From positions 2,294,001 to 2,358,000 of the forward strand of contig CP099424.1 of the NCBI GenBank assembly GCA_024114885.1: DNA of 64,000 nucleotides, in the 5' to 3' direction. This document shows, piece after piece, positions 36,457 through 46,993 of the stretch (positions are counted from its first letter, which is position 1; every line of letters starts with the position of its first letter). The translations under genes were made by a program, and so were the position numbers. The stretch comes from Septoria linicola. Lineage: Eukaryota; Ascomycota; Dothideomycetes; Mycosphaerellales; Mycosphaerellaceae. Under the pieces are notes generated by a model. That model ran no database searches and was not told the DNA's origin. It was given only the letters and a program-made list of their open reading frames with translations.

Positions 36457-38001
36457 ATGTCCAGAGCCTACAACACGCCACACACTCAGACCAACGACAC
36501 TTCTCTAAGCGCGATTCTAGCATCGCACGTGCAAGGCCAACGTCAAGACCACCCTCAGTCAATGGATGGTAGACAGTCCGAGTACCCGCAGTCAGGTTTG
36601 AGCTCACCATACGCGCCGTACAACGGACATCAGTCTGAAGGTTCTACTGCAGATCAAGCATCTGCTGTGCAATACCAGCCGAGCCAACAAGACTACAAGC
36701 CTTCGAACAACTACTCCGCGTCTGCAACCCCGGACTCGAGCTACGGCTTGCCCCAATCAGCGCGTTCGGGCAGCTTCCCAGAGTACATTCAGCGGTCGTA
36801 CGCCGAAGGGCATCAGCCAAACCGCTACGCCTCAGGCACTCCGAGCAACATGGCTCAAACATCAAGTCCGTCTTCTTCCACGCCCGATGGGCAATCAATC
36901 AACAATCACGCGCATGGCAACAAATCTGACGCAGAAGTTCCAATAGATCCATCCATCGCACAGTCGAGCCCTAGCTATCCTCCCCAACAAAGCTACTCTC
37001 CCTACCCACCACAAGAACAGCAACACATGCCGCAGTATGCGAGCCAGCCAATGACATCTTATGCGCGCCCAGAGTGGGCGGGGCATTACCAACAACAAGC
37101 CATATATGGCCATTCGCCAGCGACCACAGGCGGCCCTGCACCCAACATGGTAGCGCACTCAATCCCTAGACCACCGGCGGTGGGTACCTATGCTGGTGCG
37201 CATCCCGTAGTGTATCCTAACGTGACGCAGGGCGGTCACCCGCTTTCGACTGTCTACTCCTTTGTGCCAATCCCGGGCGCACAACAGCACAAGCGACCAA
37301 GACGCCGGTATGAGGAGATTGAGCGTATGTACAAGTGCGGCTGGAATGGCTGCGAAAAGGCATACGGCACGCTTAACCACCTCAACGCCCATGTGACTAT
37401 GCAATCGCACGGCACAAAGAGGACTCCAGAAGGTACGTCAAGCAACTCTCATTGTATCGTGCGTCAGATTAAGCTTCTTTCCGAGCTAAATTGGCCTTCA
37501 CGCTGTGTTGTGGTTGGTATTGCTACCAGTCGGTTGCTTAACGCTCGTCGCGTGCGGGCGCTAAGTTTCCGGCTGGATATTAGCGCAAGCTAGTCATTGC
37601 ATATGCTCCCAGTCACCCTGCATTTACTGACTAGCTCGTGTCGTATAGAGTTCAAAGAGATTCGCAAAGAATGGAAAGCAAAGAAGAAGGAAGAGGACAA
37701 TTCCCGCAAAGCCGAAGAGGAGCGCCAACGTCAAGAAGCCGCTCGCAACGGAACCGACAGTGCTCAAGGTCAAGGTCAACCTGGCTATGGACAGCCACAC
37801 ATGATGCCTCAAATGGGCGGCCCTCAACTGCCTCCGATCGGGTACCAGCCAGCTGCCGGTCAAGCACCTAGCCAATATGCTCAACCTCAGCAGGTAGACG
37901 GCGCACCACAGTATGCTAGCAACGGACAGATGTACGGCACTCAAGGATATCCTCAGAGCCCGTATGGCCAAGGCGGTCTGCCATACCAACAACGCGCGTA
38001 G
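36457..38001 (+). CDS. C2H2 zinc-finger transcription factor, fungal
   Basis: Two exons, 36457-37432 and 37649-38001, joined over a 216-bp intron (GTACGT donor, CTGAC branch, TATAG acceptor). The join restores T-P-E-E-F-K-E-I-R-K-E-W, a segment expected after the finger. The first 280 or so residues are low complexity, rich in Gln, Ser, Pro and Tyr. A basic stretch (K-R-P-R-R-R-Y-E-E-I-E-R) leads into one C2H2 finger with C-x4-C-x12-H-x5-H spacing. A charged helix (K-A-K-K-K-E-E) and a Gln, Pro, Gly and Tyr rich tail follow. It is probably a nuclear DNA-binding regulator. An in-frame ATG at 36562 could be the true start, since the residues before it look less constrained. I do not assign a symbol. 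Confidence 0.82.
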
Positions 38002-40725
38002 TCTGCTCCGTTCGAGAGTAACTTTACTGAGCCAATTCTGGACGAAGCTGGAGGTTCTCAGTAGCACTATCAGTGGATATAGTGCTCTTTCGTACCAGCG
38101 TAATGGGCATGACCCACTTCTGGGACTGCGTCGAGTACCACAACTGGAGGAGTAGGAATTTTGCATTTTCAAAATCATTCGATACCGCATAGACGAGCGA
38201 GTTCTCCCAGGCGACTGGTGTTGTGGGGGCTGTACATTTGCGTTGAGGATGCACGAGGGGACGACACTGGGCTTGGACTTTTGGCACGACCGTTATTCAT
38301 CACGGCCGATGATACCACACATGATTTCCTCCGGGCTGGCGGAGGCAGGAAGTTTCCGACCCAAGAGGTCTGTTTACTCCGTGCGTGCAGCGTATGGATT
38401 TCGAGTTTTAGATGAGTCGTACAGCATATGCATTGTGAGATCGAAGTAGAGGAGAGATTATCTCGAGAGAGCGAGTGTAAAGCTTCAGACACCTATCCAA
38501 ACCAGCATCGCACATTTGAACTTCAACGAGATGAATTATAAGTTCCAACCATAGTCGGACCCACGCGTAGACCATGTGGGATATTCCACAGTGTGAATGA
38601 AGTGGTTCGGTACTAACGGTGCACGTTATCGCATTTTCGGGTAGCCATCGTCGGCGTACCGAGTCGCTGGCGGCGCCATGGAAGACGACTGCCGAAGCCG
38701 ACCTGCAAGTAAACGAGAAAACTAGCGCTGGAGAGATATAGTATAGCGCTTACGATGGCGCGGTTGCACGACTTGATCGAGTGTCCACTTAGGTGTGTGA
38801 CGAGCACGCTTACTTTAGCTGCCGCCCTCGATGATCTGCCCTGGCTCTTGGATCTGTCCCATCTCACGACAGCGTCTCTTCACTAACAGAGACTACCACA
38901 AAGCAGTGGCCAGAATGCAAGACCATCCAGATCGCCTAGCCTCAGGAAGCACCTGCCGTGCGCTTGTACAAGGATAGGAGGTGACGTTGATGCGGCTCTG
39001 CCCAGAAACCAGTCCGAAACTTCAGCTTTCGTTGGCGCCATGCGTACGACGTTGCCGTTAGAGGTACGTACCCGACTTGTGAGTGCCGAACACTCGTTCG
39101 TCGCAAAACGGTGCATAGACATCGAGCTACTGCGATGGCAGATCCTGGTAGACGCACGCAATCTCGAACTAATGCGAGTCATCGTCCGGCGTTGGTGTTG
39201 TACAAGGCTACTCCTCGTGGAGAACTGTGCCACACCTAGCCTGACCTGCGCTTGCAAAGTATATCGTGCAAGGCTGCATCCATGAGCTCGCGTTGGCTCA
39301 CGGTACATAGCCGCCGGGCAATCAGGTCATGCACGGAACGACAGAGCTGCATCCGCTCATATTACTGATGAGCATCACTGCGCAAGCGTTCCAAGCTTAC
39401 TTGAAAATACATTTCGGCACTTTGAAAAGAGCGGTCACGGCATACGGTGAATCGCCTGCCAAACAATTCGACCCAGAAGATGAGCAGGCGTTGCCATACC
39501 TCCTACGTCTCTGCTCAGGCGGATGTATCGTTCGCATAAGTTGAAGTCCCTTTGTGGCGTTCGGAGTGCCCGAAGTCAATACATCGAAGCGGCACGGTTA
39601 GGCATTCCACAGCCGGCGACCTCTGGTTTCGCTCCTCTCATCATCAGCATCATCGATTGCAGCGATGGGGCATTCTCCTGTACTTGCGTTCACACTTACA
39701 ATACAAGGAGCGACTTTGACGTCCCAGACGCGACGCGACTGCTCTTGCTTCAGCCCTGCCAGCCTCGTGGCCTCTAAAGCCCGTGACAACGACAGCGGCT
39801 TCTGCGACAAGTGCGTTGGCTCACGTACCTCACCGCCCTGGATTTGATCACGAGCTCCTGTCGAACAATTCCCGTGCATCAGGATTTCACACCATCCGAG
39901 CAAATCCGAATCACCCCACGAGTGTGATGAAGTTTCGATAGGCGATGAACAGTTACTGAGGTTTCCGTGTTCCGCACGGCGATAACGACCAGACGTCTCG
40001 ACGTCCGTCATCAAATGTTTGGTCCGATACACGGCATCAAGCAACCGCCATGATAATGCTGGAGAGTATGCTATCGACGTGCTATCATGGACCCCGCACC
40101 CGTTTTGCTGACGATAGTATCGTTTGCGCCAAACACGAAGCAGCTCAGCAGCTCAGCAGTGTCTGCATCACAACGTGTCTGAGCACGAGGCTTCCACAGC
40201 TTTCGGCCAGACTGGTCGAGCCAGTTCTTGTGCCCTGGCTCTACGGCGGTGTCGACATCCACTGAGACCGATCAAGATGCACTTGTGCGCCGAAATGACG
40301 TCTGTTTCCAGATGACAGCATTCTGTGTTGTGGTAACAGAACTTCGCCGTAACCTTGGACGACAACAAAGTGAACACTGGGATGTCATAGACAATGTGGT
40401 ATGTATTCCATGGTCTGTGGTTTAGAGATCTCATGGCTAGGTGTGGAGAAGGAGCCCTAGATTCACATGAACCAAGATCTACAAAAGCTTGTCACAAGAG
40501 GCGATGGGAGTCTGGCCATGCAAATGCCATACCGGAGCACCACAGATCAGATTGTTGACCCAGTCGCACATGTGACTCTTTGAGAAGGCACGTCGTTGTG
40601 CCGCTGGAGAGGACTGGAGCAGTGCCTGGTCTGATCGGAGCAGTGAGCTGAGCATTACATGGCATTACTATACGTGCTGTCCCAGCAACTCTACTGGTCG
40701 CAACCTACTCTTCTCGTAGCATTCT
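38002..40725. other. Intergenic, no supported gene
   Basis: 2.7 kb after the zinc-finger gene. Short frames on both strands (largest about 148 codons on the - strand at 39598-40044) show no recognisable domain or splice logic. The first few hundred bases are likely the 3' UTR. Confidence 0.5.
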
Positions 40726-41259
40726 TCAAAGCACAGCATTCTTGAATCTCGATCCAGCTTGCACAAACATGGTAAACAAGCATCCAAGTCCAACCACATA
40801 CGCGGCACTCCTGGCTTTGGCTACAGCCAGCGTAGTGCTGTTGATGTAGAGCACGCTATACAGCACTCTCGAGCCCAAGTACACAAAAGTCAGACTGTTC
40901 AAGACCAGAGGATCCACTTTCGCTGCACTGCCTGCTACCACAGCAGCAGTGAAGGGTCCAAAGTTCTCGAAGCTGTTGGCTACAGCTGCTTCGGTGCGGC
41001 TGATCAGATCCTTGGAAGCTTGATCGAGTTTCTGACTATCTCCGGCTTGCTTGACGAAACCTCGTGGCGTACGAGTGTCCATCTTCTCCTTGGTCTTCGC
41101 TTCGTATAATGTGGCGCCATAGAAGCGAGGAAAGATGGAGATGACCTGGAATTATTAGCCGGCCTGGAAGGCGCAAGGACAAGCAGCTTATACCCAGTAT
41201 AGTGGGATCGTGTAGAGTGAGATGTTGTCTCTGGTCAGGTCTGGAATGTAGGAAGCCAT
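40726..41259 (-). CDS. MAPEG-family membrane protein
   Basis: Two exons on the - strand: 41194-41259 (22 codons, starting M-A-S-Y-I-P-D-L) and 40726-41145, joined over a 48-bp intron (GTATAAG donor, TTCCAG acceptor). The product is 161 residues, the usual size for the family of small membrane enzymes in eicosanoid and glutathione metabolism. Four hydrophobic segments can be seen: around the splice join, at A-N-S-F-E-N-F-G-P-F-T-A-A-V-V-A-G, at L-T-F-V-Y-L-G-S-R-V-L-Y, and near the C-terminus. The N-x-x-E-x-F type segment followed by a later R-x-x-Y motif fits MAPEG. A membrane location is expected; the substrate cannot be told. Confidence 0.85.
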
Positions 41260-41714
41260 GGCTGCGGCTTGTTTACTGAGCAGGCTCAACGAGATGATAA
41301 CAATGCCTCGATCAACAATGCTCAACGTGTGTCAATGGAATACACAAATGTCCCACTCAAAACGTTTGCATCGCACATCAGGCTGTCCTATCCTACTTGT
41401 ACTTCACTAGTTCAATCTCCAGCACGACATCAAGGGCCGCTTGAAGGCAAATCTGACGCGCCGTTTTATCGCACGGCATGCTGACGTGCCTCGGTTGGTA
41501 GATGAAAGGTCGAAGTCTAACGTGCAAGTTTGATGATGACTAAGGATGAATCGGCATAGTGAAGCGCCAGGCGCTGCGTCGTCTTCTTCTTGTCGAGTCC
41601 AATAGTCTGCCATCAAATTCCTTGTCAGAAGATGCCTATCTATAGTCGCAAGTTCGAAGATTTGCCAAATGCCGTCGCGCAGCCAGCATACAACGCGCCC
41701 GGATCTACCACGCA

Positions 41715-42566
41715 TTAGCATGTCATTCCCTGAAGAACCGGACCACACTTACTCAGTCGAGAGGGATACTTTTGCAACATCAGCTTGCCTAGCTGCCTAC
41801 CATCTTTCGCCTGGCCACGTTCGATGAGCTCGCCATAATCCCGAATATATTGCTTCGTCAAGCCCAAGTGATAAGACCCATCAAGCTCTCCTGGCTTCTT
41901 GTGACCTGCGACAACGATTTCTGGCTTCAGAGCTTCGACTGCCTCAATCGCACGGAGCCATTCTTCTTGCAGGGCTTTCGTCTTGGCGAAGGCAAGCATC
42001 TGGTGAACGTCGCCATACACAACGTCTCCGCACACGGCGAGCTTGATTGAGGGAACCCAGAGCACGGTCGAGTCGTGTGTATCGCTGTGTCCGACTTCGA
42101 TGGCTTTCAAAAGGTGCCCTTCAAGCTGAAACTCGCCATTGTCTGGCAGCGCATCTGCGAGAACGAAGCTTGTGTCGATCTCACCTGGGAAGCGATCACC
42201 CCAGGCAGACTTGAATGCTTTGGGCTCTGCCTGGTCCTTCATATGCTGGATAGTGCCTTTCGTGGCCAATATTTTCAAACCTGGATATCGCTGACGTAGT
42301 AGACCCGTTCCGAGCCCGTGGTCAGCGTGTCCGTGGGTGATGTACAGCGTGGTCAACTTCTTGGAAGGTATGGTCTCCTCGATCCACTTGATCAGATCTT
42401 CATTCTGTGCGTTTGTGATTGGCGTGTCGACCAGGACGGCCTCTTTCTCTCCGTGGATCAGAGTGCACGAGATTGGAGACCACGACCCTGTAGGCCCTCC
42501 ACGAGAGCCATCTGCTTTCACAAAGGAAATTGCAGGAGCGACATAGACGCTGGCGCGAAGTGACAT
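41715..42566 (-). CDS. Metallo-beta-lactamase fold hydrolase
   Basis: A single frame of about 283 residues starting at the ATG at 42566; the upstream in-frame GTG is not a plausible start. The metal-binding signature T-H-G-H-A-D-H-G lies near residue 80, preceded by a V-L-V-D-T-P strand. Later ligands fit the G-H-S-D-T-H-D segment, C-G-D-V-V-Y-G-D, and V-A-G-H-K near residue 225. These belong to the glyoxalase II-like hydrolase fold. The substrate is unknown. The 3' end is uncertain: a good donor (GTAAGT, on the - strand after the S-R-L codons near 41754) suggests the last exon may lie further down, around 41630-41590, where an open frame with N-L-M-A-D-Y-W continues. Confidence 0.82.
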   Translation of the reverse strand: MSLRASVYVAPAISFVKADGSRGGPTGSWSPISCTLIHGEKEAVLVDTPITNAQNEDLIKWIEETIPSKKLTTLYITHGHADHGLGTGLLRQRYPGLKILATKGTIQHMKDQAEPKAFKSAWGDRFPGEIDTSFVLADALPDNGEFQLEGHLLKAIEVGHSDTHDSTVLWVPSIKLAVCGDVVYGDVHQMLAFAKTKALQEEWLRAIEAVEALKPEIVVAGHKKPGELDGSYHLGLTKQYIRDYGELIERGQAKDGRQLGKLMLQKYPSRLSKCGPVLQGMTC

Positions 42567-43026
42567 CTTGATATCTTGGCTCTCGCTCAGCACGGTCTCT
42601 CAGCTTACAATACTTCAACAAGCCGAACTTTAAAGCTCCCGGCTCGTGAACACACTTGGAGGTACTTATAGCTACGAGCCTGCCTCCATGGACGCTGTAA
42701 GCTTCAGTCCGGCCGATCACTAATCTTACGGCACATCAATCCGAGGGCAACTCTTCATAGCTCAGGCTACGCCAACTGTATGCGAGCATTGCGGGGCTTG
42801 ACATCTTCACGTTCGGTATGTAAAGTACAGCGTCATTGCAGACCTCAAGTACGAGCTTTCGTTGAGCTAGAATATCAGAACCGCGAAGCAAGAGCAATGC
42901 AGGCTGCATCTCGATCGACATATGCTAGACTGGAGTATTCTGATCAGAGAGACGTGTCCGAGGAAGGTCTTAAGACGAGAGTATGGAGACAGACATCCTG
43001 ATAGTAGCTAAGCATAGCTACTGGAA

Positions 43027-43826
43027 CTACCATTTCTCCATCATAGGTCTGATATCAATCTCGTTCGTGAAGCACCTCCTAGACTGCTGATGCAAATTCC
43101 AATATGTCTCAGCAATATCATCCGAGGAAATCGAGGCCTCCGATGCCCAATCAGCAATGAAACCTTGCGTGAAGGGGGTATCTATGGCGCCGTCAACAAC
43201 TGCATGCGCGACATGCACACCCTTGGGCGCGAACTCCCTTGCGATGGAGAACGAAAGGGCCCGCAGTGCGAATTTGTGTGTGGCGAATCCGGCCATCAAG
43301 GCGTTAGACTTGACTGATGCTGTAGCTCCGGTGAAGATCAGAGTGGGCGGACTCTGCGTAGGGTTGTCTTCTCCGTGCTCCAAGAGACCAGGAAGCACTG
43401 CTTTGGAGAAGATCAACGCTCCCTTACTACATCATTGTGTGAGAAAGTGAACAGGCTGCGCGGATGGAGATTTCCCACTTACCCACTGACGTCGAATCCA
43501 TTCTGGTATTCCTCTACACTGAGCTCGAGCACTGACTTCCGCTTCGGTCGGGTCGAGGCATTGAATATAGCTGCAGCGATTGGAGCTCCATTGAATTCCT
43601 GGTTGATTTTCTCGAACGCAGCGTTGACACTGCTTTCATTGGAGACATCGGTACTGATACCGATTGCTTTCCCTCCCTTCTTGTTGATGTCTGCAGCCAC
43701 GGCTTCGTAATTCTCTGGGCTCCTCGCAAGTAACACCACGGGATAAGCAGAGGCGAATCGTCGAGCTATCGATGCTCCGGTTCCAGGTCCCACGGCAACA
43801 ATCACTGCAATCGGGTTTCCTGCCAT
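43027..43826 (-). CDS. Short-chain dehydrogenase/reductase-like protein
   Basis: Two exons, 43483-43826 and 43027-43426, with a 56-bp intron (GTAAGT donor, GTAG acceptor). The join gives D-V-S-G-K-G-A-L-I-F-S-K and a 247-residue protein. The N-terminus has a Rossmann nucleotide motif, V-G-P-G-T-G-A-S-I-A-R-R-F, and a later N-A-S segment (A-A-A-I-F-N-A-S) matches the SDR N-x-G position. In the active-site region T-G-A-T-A-S-V the Ser-equivalent lies near T-A-S, but the catalytic Y-x-x-x-K is F-A-T-H-K, with Phe in place of Tyr. It may be a divergent SDR subgroup rather than a defective gene, as the rest is well kept. Probably cytosolic. Confidence 0.83.
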
Positions 43827-44535
43827 GATTTCCTAGTCTTTCGATGGTCAGTGAAGTTCAACTCTATGCCCTTGACCCTAGAGCAAGTACATCAGGTATA
43901 CTATGCTTTCCCACATTTCTGAGCACTTGTTAAGTATTGAAGAGGGGTACACGGAGAACGTCCCGATTAGTGATTCAGCTTTGGACCTCCGGATTAGTGA
44001 TCTTGTCGGGGACCTTTCGAACAGACAGTGTGTGCATTCCTAAGCACTGTCGTACCTACAGTCGTGCGACCATCCTCGGCCTCGATGGTGACGGTTACTA
44101 TCCTTCTGACGGCGTTTGGTCTTGACGAAAAGCAGCGATCGAGGCAGCGACAGGGCCCTTAGCCCCAGCGATTTGGTGGGCACTTTGCTCTCACTGAAGC
44201 TGCGCAATACAGCATATGCACATATTGAATTTCATCGGATACCAGCATTCGACGTGTGAAGTCCAGCATCCAGCATCTTTGTTCGTTGCCAAGTGTATCG
44301 TGCCCTACTTAGGTCCATAGAACTTCCATGGAAGTTGTGAAAACTTGAAGTAGGGCAGATGGGCAAGGCCAGCAGTTGTAATGATTGCACGAGTCAGCGG
44401 CGCTTCATGTTCCGGTGATGTTGGACGTGATTGTGTGGTGAGAGTGAAGTACAAGGGGAACGGTCACTTCGCGCTAGTGGGGTCTGAGACGCGTCTTCGC
44501 CGTCACGGAATTTCGCGTCTTCTCATCGTGCAACA
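43827..44535. other. Intergenic with a nested palindrome
   Basis: This separates the SDR gene (- strand) from NSE1 (+ strand) and so serves as a divergent promoter region. A perfect 10-bp inverted repeat, TGCCCTACTT at 44301-44310 and AAGTAGGGCA at 44348-44357, encloses a perfect 16-bp palindrome AACTTCCATGGAAGTT at 44321-44336. No gene is seen. Confidence 0.7.
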
Positions 44536-45609
44536 ATGGCAAGACTGAGGCACTACAACATCATGTCTGACGACGGTGATGATGGCTCAACTTACGGCAA
44601 TACGCACAGAGCGTTTCTCCAAGCGCTACTCACCCGACAGACCATCACATTCGAAGAAGCGAAACCACTAATATCCGCCATACGAACCGCAACTACGCCC
44701 GAGCGACCACATCTGCCAGAAGATGTCACTCAGGAAGAATTCGAAGACTACCTCCAACGCGTCAACGATGCACTGAATCCATTCGACTTCGAGATCCGAA
44801 GTTCCTACCACCAAGTCACGCATGAACGAATACATGCTCTGGTCAACACCACTAGCGATGCGCTGACGCAAATGGCAACCATACACTCGCCTGACGAAAT
44901 AGCATTTGTCAAGCGAGTGTTGGACGCCATGTTTGACACATACAACACACCCAGGCAGGAGATCATGGCGATACAGACTTATCAAGCGCGGAAACTGGCC
45001 AAAGCGCCGGGAGATGTGGATAGACGAGATTCTGGGCAGAATGGAAATACACAGACGCAGTCTAGGAATGCTAGCTTGACACAGTCGCAGGTTGAGAGCT
45101 TGCTGGACTGCTTGGAGCAGGAAGGCTGGTTTGAGAGGACAGAGATTCAATCGAGGAGCGAGAGAGTCACGGTCTGGTATACATTGACGCAGCGTGCTCT
45201 TATGGAGCTGCAGCAATGGCTTGTAGACGCGTACAACGAGGAGCCTGAAGAAGGGGACGAGGAAGAGCCGCATCAGAAGATCAAGTTCTGCAAGGCTTGC
45301 GCGGCCATTGTGACGGTGGGGCAGAGGTGTCCGAATATGTCCTGCAATGTGAGGTTGCACGATAACTGTGTTGGGAAGATGTTTAAGGCGCAGCGGGATA
45401 GCGAGACTTGTCCTACTTGCAAGACGGAGTGGCATGATGCGCCGCCGGTGGGTATTGAGGCGGCGAAGGAGCAGCCGAGAGGTGGAGCTGGACGGCGCGC
45501 AACAAATGGTACTGCTAGCGGAGGGAGACGAAGTAGTGCTGCGCACGCCAGCACTAGGCACGATGAGGATGAAGAAGATGACATGGAGGTGGACGACGAG
45601 CTTCCTTGA
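44536..45609 (+). CDS. NSE1: SMC5/6 complex subunit Nse1 (RING-like)
   Basis: A single exon of 357 residues, or 348 if the in-frame ATG at 44563 (M-S-D-D-G-D-D-G) is used. The N-terminal half contains the helical Nse1 region (H-R-A-F-L-Q-A-L-L-T-R then I-T-F-E-E-A). Winged-helix-like segments follow, ending L-E-Q-E-G-W-F. The C-terminal RING-like domain at about residues 250-300 has C-x2-C, C-x4-C, H-x2-C and C-P-x-C ligands. After it comes a basic, Gly-rich then acidic tail (D-E-D-E-E-D-D-M-E-V-D-D-E). Nse1 works with Nse3 and Nse4 in the SMC5/6 complex in chromosome repair and carries ubiquitin-ligase activity in other eukaryotes. It is convergent with the ribosomal gene at 45912-46623. Confidence 0.88.
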   Translation: MARLRHYNIMSDDGDDGSTYGNTHRAFLQALLTRQTITFEEAKPLISAIRTATTPERPHLPEDVTQEEFEDYLQRVNDALNPFDFEIRSSYHQVTHERIHALVNTTSDALTQMATIHSPDEIAFVKRVLDAMFDTYNTPRQEIMAIQTYQARKLAKAPGDVDRRDSGQNGNTQTQSRNASLTQSQVESLLDCLEQEGWFERTEIQSRSERVTVWYTLTQRALMELQQWLVDAYNEEPEEGDEEEPHQKIKFCKACAAIVTVGQRCPNMSCNVRLHDNCVGKMFKAQRDSETCPTCKTEWHDAPPVGIEAAKEQPRGGAGRRATNGTASGGRRSSAAHASTRHDEDEEDDMEVDDELP

Positions 45610-45911
45610 GCTGAAGTTTACGTTCCAAGAAGGTCTGTTGTTATGCATGATTCTAGCGTGGAGTCTGGCGCAAGGGTGAGAGGTGATGTAGAAGCTGTCG
45701 CTGAAACGGAATGTCTTGATTTGCTTTAGCTCAATGATATAGAGGAGCTTAGCACTACTACTCGAAAACCTCCCCAGAAGCCGTATAGTCTCTCTTGGGT
45801 ATCCATAAAGGCATTGTCGCCGTATGCGCCCCAAGCCATGCAGCAGCAGCAGCAAACCAAATCCCACCAGCGCTTTTGATCGTGACATCCATGACGGAGA
45901 AATCGTACCGC

Positions 45912-46623
45912 TTAACGGTAAGACTTCTGGTAACGGGCACGGGCACCTGGACCACCGAACTTCTTTGGCTCGCAGCGTCTGTTGTCTGCAACGAGAAGAG
46001 TACGGTCGTAGGCGACAAGAGCCTGCTTGAGCTGGTTCTTGCTGTGCTCGTCGACGTACTTCTGGTAGTAGGCGATCTAGATGGACCAAGTCAGTATGCT
46101 TTGGACGATGTTTTGGGGGTCTTTTATTTCTCTCGCTCGTCATCTGTTGAGATGCGGCGGCCGAGTGCCTACTTGCGGAGGCTCGGTGGGACATACGATG
46201 CTCTTGGCAATAGCCTGACGGATGGCGTACACCTGCGAGGTGTGACCACCACCACGGACGCGGACGCGGATGTCGACGTCGGCTGCACATCAACTGTTAG
46301 CAAATGTTCGCTTTGTGTCTTCATCCAATGTGTATGCAGCATTTTCCCTTTCCATGCGCGCCTCCAAGTCCAACATTCCTCCGACACTTTTTTGTGCATT
46401 GTTTGCCTCCTCTTCCTGCTGCCACAAATGTTCATCACGTACCGAACTTGTCGAGACCGAGGATCAGGAGAGGCTCGTAGACCTTGAAGCGGAGGATTTG
46501 AGGCTCGACGAGCGCAAGAGGCTTGCCGTTGACCTTAATGAGGCCCTTGCCCTGCTTGGTGTGGGCGACAGCGGTGGCCGTCTTCTTCTTGCCGAAGCAT
46601 TGTACGCTCTGAACGGCAGACAT
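45912..46623 (-). CDS. RPS16: 40S ribosomal protein S16 (uS9)
   Basis: Three exons on the - strand: 46443-46623, 46197-46282 and 45912-46076. Introns are 46283-46442 (GTACGT...GCAG) and 46077-46196 (GTATGT...CTAG). The product is 143 residues, identical in length to yeast S16. It begins [18 protein letters not shown] and ends with the conserved basic tail [11 protein letters not shown]. The middle contains the uS9 core [17 protein letters not shown]. It is a small-subunit protein whose C-terminus contacts P-site tRNA. It is divergent from the RCC1-repeat gene with a 370-bp shared upstream region. Confidence 0.96.
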
Positions 46624-46993
46624 GTTGTCGGTATTGTTCGGCGAGGAATGAACGTTGGGTGTGTGAGGTTGTCGTCGTCGACGCGAATCTTCAATCGTCC
46701 TTGCACGGAAAGTTCGATTCGAGATGCGATATGCACGGACACTTCGTGGGCTTGGCGGGTTGCGCCTAAGGCAGGAACGAAGAAGGCAAGCGGGCTCCGG
46801 CACGAATACTTCTCTATGCCCTGGATTGAGACATTGCAATCGGTACTAACTCTGATACATGCCGGGAAGCCCGTCTTGACGCGACAGGCATTGTTAAAAC
46901 CTACAGTGATGGTTATGGCTTACAAAGGTGCCAGACTGCTGAATCATCGTTCCTGCTTTCCTCACTCGCGATAACATCTCAATCTTCACTACG

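Noticed and set aside
39598..40044. 148-codon - strand frame as a gene
   Set aside because: No recognisable domain, low-complexity mixed composition and no partner exons.
44668..46293. 541-codon - strand frame
   Set aside because: It overlaps NSE1 antisense and runs through the 3' exons and introns of the uS9 gene in the wrong frame. It is a shadow of both.
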